From NCBI GenBank assembly GCA_019802505.1, contig JAFMOC010000237.1, forward strand, positions 391,772 through 455,771: a DNA stretch of 64,000 nt, read 5' to 3'. Under the pieces are notes generated by a model, which was not told the origin of the DNA, ran no database searches, and saw nothing but the letters and a program-made list of their open reading frames with translations. How positions within the stretch are numbered: the stretch's first letter is position 1; each line of letters starts with the position of its first letter. The translations under genes and the position numbers were made by a program. Shown here piece after piece: positions 62,060-64,000 of this stretch. Origin of the DNA: Corydoras sp. C115. Taxonomy: Eukaryota > Chordata > Actinopteri > Siluriformes > Callichthyidae.

Positions 62060-62550
62060 ACATTGCGGTAAACTGTGGAGGGTCGTGGGTGGAAAAGGGG
62101 GAGTGACGAAGATAAACAAATGAACACCTGTCGAACGCGGAGCACAACGCAAAACAAGGAATGCTAATCCGAGTCGGACCGGAACGCCAAGTTACGCTCC
62201 AGAACGCACGGCGAGGCGCCGAGAGGCCGTCTGTGCAAACACACAACCACCAAGACACAACAGAGCTGCATGTGCTTAACACTCCACCTGTTCGTTTTAA
62301 ACGCACCGAGGAACGCACAGACTACCGGGAGAGGAACACACAGCAGTCACGCTTCCAAAAACAAAACTCCACCATGCTTTGAACGGACCGCCTGCAAGAG
62401 TAGCAGCGAATGTTTCGGATGAGGACTCAGGGCAGAAGTGAGGGGCAAAGCATGATCTGTACAGTATGGCAGGAGCACCACAGCGTGGGGGAGTGGGTGG
62501 AGCCAGCGCTAAACATCACACCAGAAGCTGCTCCGTATAATCACCATGTC
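62060..62550. other. Unassigned sequence, repeat-free
   Basis: GC-balanced (CGGCGAGGCGCCGAGAGGCC). Open frames of 70-117 codons on both strands lack any family motif. No splice-supported exon. Confidence 0.35.
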
Positions 62551-62555
62551 CTTTA

Positions 62556-63050
62556 ATCCATTCATCCATCATCTTCTGCTTTATCCTCTTCTAGGGTCAC
62601 AGGGGGGTTCTCCATGCCCATCCAGGGGTGAACGTTTCGGGCACTGGGCAGATACACCCAGGACAGGACGCCAATCTATCACTGGTCACACACTCACTCA
62701 CACTAACACACTCTATATGGGGTAATTTGGAGAAATCAATTGACCTTTATCCATGGTTTTGGACTGTGGGAGGAAACCGGAGAACCCAGAGAACCCGGAG
62801 GAAACCCACACACCCACACACACACACACACACAGAAATACAAACACTCACTATATGGGACAATTTAGAACATTCAATTTCAACAAATCCGTATGGGGCA
62901 ATTTAGAGCAGTCAAATCCCCTTGTATCCAAGTTTTTGGACTGCGGGAGGAATCCTGAGAGCCCTGGAAACTCACGCAGATACGGTGAGAAGACGGAAGC
63001 TCTACCCAGATTGTAATTCGAACCTGGAACCTGGAACCTGCTAACCACCA
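62556..63050 (-). mobile_element. Mermaid-like SINE pieces
   Basis: 62556-62812 from tail to GGAAACCCACAC, then two diverged overlapping fragments to 63050. Confidence 0.8.
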
Positions 63051-63055
63051 ACCAC

Positions 63056-63358
63056 CATTTATTCGTTTCTTATCTCCCTCTTTATCCTCTACTAGGATCG
63101 CGGCAGGGGGTTCCTCATGCCCATCCAGGCGCTTGGCAGATACACCCAGGAGATATATCACTGGATACACACACTCTATATGGGGCAATTTGGAGAATTC
63201 AATTGACCTTGATCCATGTGAGAGTAAACCGGAGAACCCGAAGGAAACCCACGCGGACACGGGGAGAACATGGAAACTCCAACCAGATTGGGATTCGAAC
63301 CTGGAAACCCCAGCGTTGAGAGGAGAACATGCTAAACCACTAAGCCACCGCGCCACCC
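63056..63358 (-). mobile_element. Mermaid-like SINE
   Basis: Short deletions in the tail half. The head is complete (TAAGCCACCGCGCCACC). Confidence 0.87.
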
Positions 63359-63499
63359 GCTTTCTACATGTGTGAGTCTGAATGAATATGTTAGTGTACG
63401 GTTGATATGTAATGCGTTCTGCTTTACACCACAAATCCAGACATGAACTGAGGGATTGTTCCGTAAATCGTCATTCAATCAGTATTTATTTTAAAGATG

Positions 63500-63990
63500 A
63501 ACAGATGCTTCAGTCCGAGTGGCTTCACTGATTTCCAACCAATGATTGCTAGCAGACTCGCTGTTCTTCCCCGGGAATCGGCTACGCGGGAGGAAATGCA
63601 TACGCCGCTTGCACCTTATGAGCGTTTCCCGGGAACCGGCTACGCGGGGAAAAATGCATACGCCGGTCCGTCGGACAAAACGCTCCCACGGATACAACCT
63701 GCGCGGGGATAAATGCTCAGCGCTGTACCGTGGTTGAGCGCGAATGAAGAGTTCGAGACACTGGTAAATAAAAACAAAACGGATTTATTATTAAAAATGG
63801 TGTAGGGACACCAACAGAAAGGGGGAACAAACGAAACTAACTAACACCGGGATTAAACCACAAACAAAGACGTGCACCGGGAAAATGGAAGACGGAAAAT
63901 AAATACAAAAAACACCCGGTCACGTGCACAAAATAAACCCAACGGAGTCCATGAATAACACAAATGAGGGACATGTTTGAGTAATGTTGA
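63500..63990 (-). repeat. Unclassified dispersed element, right copy
   Basis: Reverse-oriented counterpart of 950-1400. Its GC-rich end contains a tandem duplication of about 70 bases, with CGGCTACGCGGG and AAATGCATACGCCG each twice. Poly(A)-like TAATAAAT on the minus strand near 63785. Confidence 0.6.
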
Positions 63991-64000
63991 TTAATGCATG

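Noticed and set aside
62060..62400. Possible exon in the GC-balanced block
   Set aside because: Open frames on both strands are short, unlike any family I recognise, and lack matched splice sites.

Overview
This is nuclear DNA from a bony fish, most likely a teleost. It holds spliced vertebrate genes with GT-AG introns and very long simple-sequence tracts. Every few hundred bases there is a copy of a tRNA-headed SINE of the fish Mermaid/DANA type, and there are also fish L2-like LINE 3' ends and a Tc1 transposon. The SINE and LINE variants would fit an otophysan (catfish-like) fish, but that is inference.

Layout. (1) 245-16937, minus strand: the 5' part of ptprb (receptor tyrosine phosphatase beta, VE-PTP). 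It comprises the signal-peptide exon and fibronectin type III (FN3) exons 1-12, and it leaves the window at the left edge before the membrane and phosphatase parts. One extra FN3 exon, a copy of FN3-6, sits out of order between FN3-2 and FN3-3. The FN3-3 exon is one base short. (2) 17489-24055, minus strand: a signal peptide, a mannose-receptor-type ricin-B lectin exon and a 508-codon Thr/Pro-rich mucin exon. No end of this gene is visible. The mucin exon ends in the phase needed to splice into ptprb FN3-1, so it may be an alternative lectin-mucin N-terminus of ptprb. (3) 24.1-31.6 kb: repeats between divergent genes. (4) 31655-38564, plus strand: a complete eight-exon ethanolamine kinase gene, closest to ETNK2. 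(5) 41728-55388, minus strand: eleven coding exons of insc (Inscuteable spindle-orientation adaptor) through its stop codon, convergent with etnk2. One exon is a base short. (6) 55.4-64 kb: repeats upstream of or in the 5' introns of insc.

The genes are not a functional pathway. PTPRB is an endothelial adhesion/Tie2 phosphatase, ETNK makes phosphoethanolamine and INSC orients spindles through Par3 and LGN. The exon calls rest on a consistent chain of splice phases and on colinear similarity, recalled from memory, to human PTPRB, ETNK2 and INSC. About three quarters of the window is dispersed or tandem repeat. Many long open frames in the CA-rich, minisatellite and pentanucleotide tracts are artefacts.

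Most notable: the lectin-mucin head in front of ptprb, the displaced FN3 exon duplication beside a damaged FN3-3 exon, (UG)n tracts abutting at least eight splice sites, and a tandem palindrome-bearing repeat upstream of insc.
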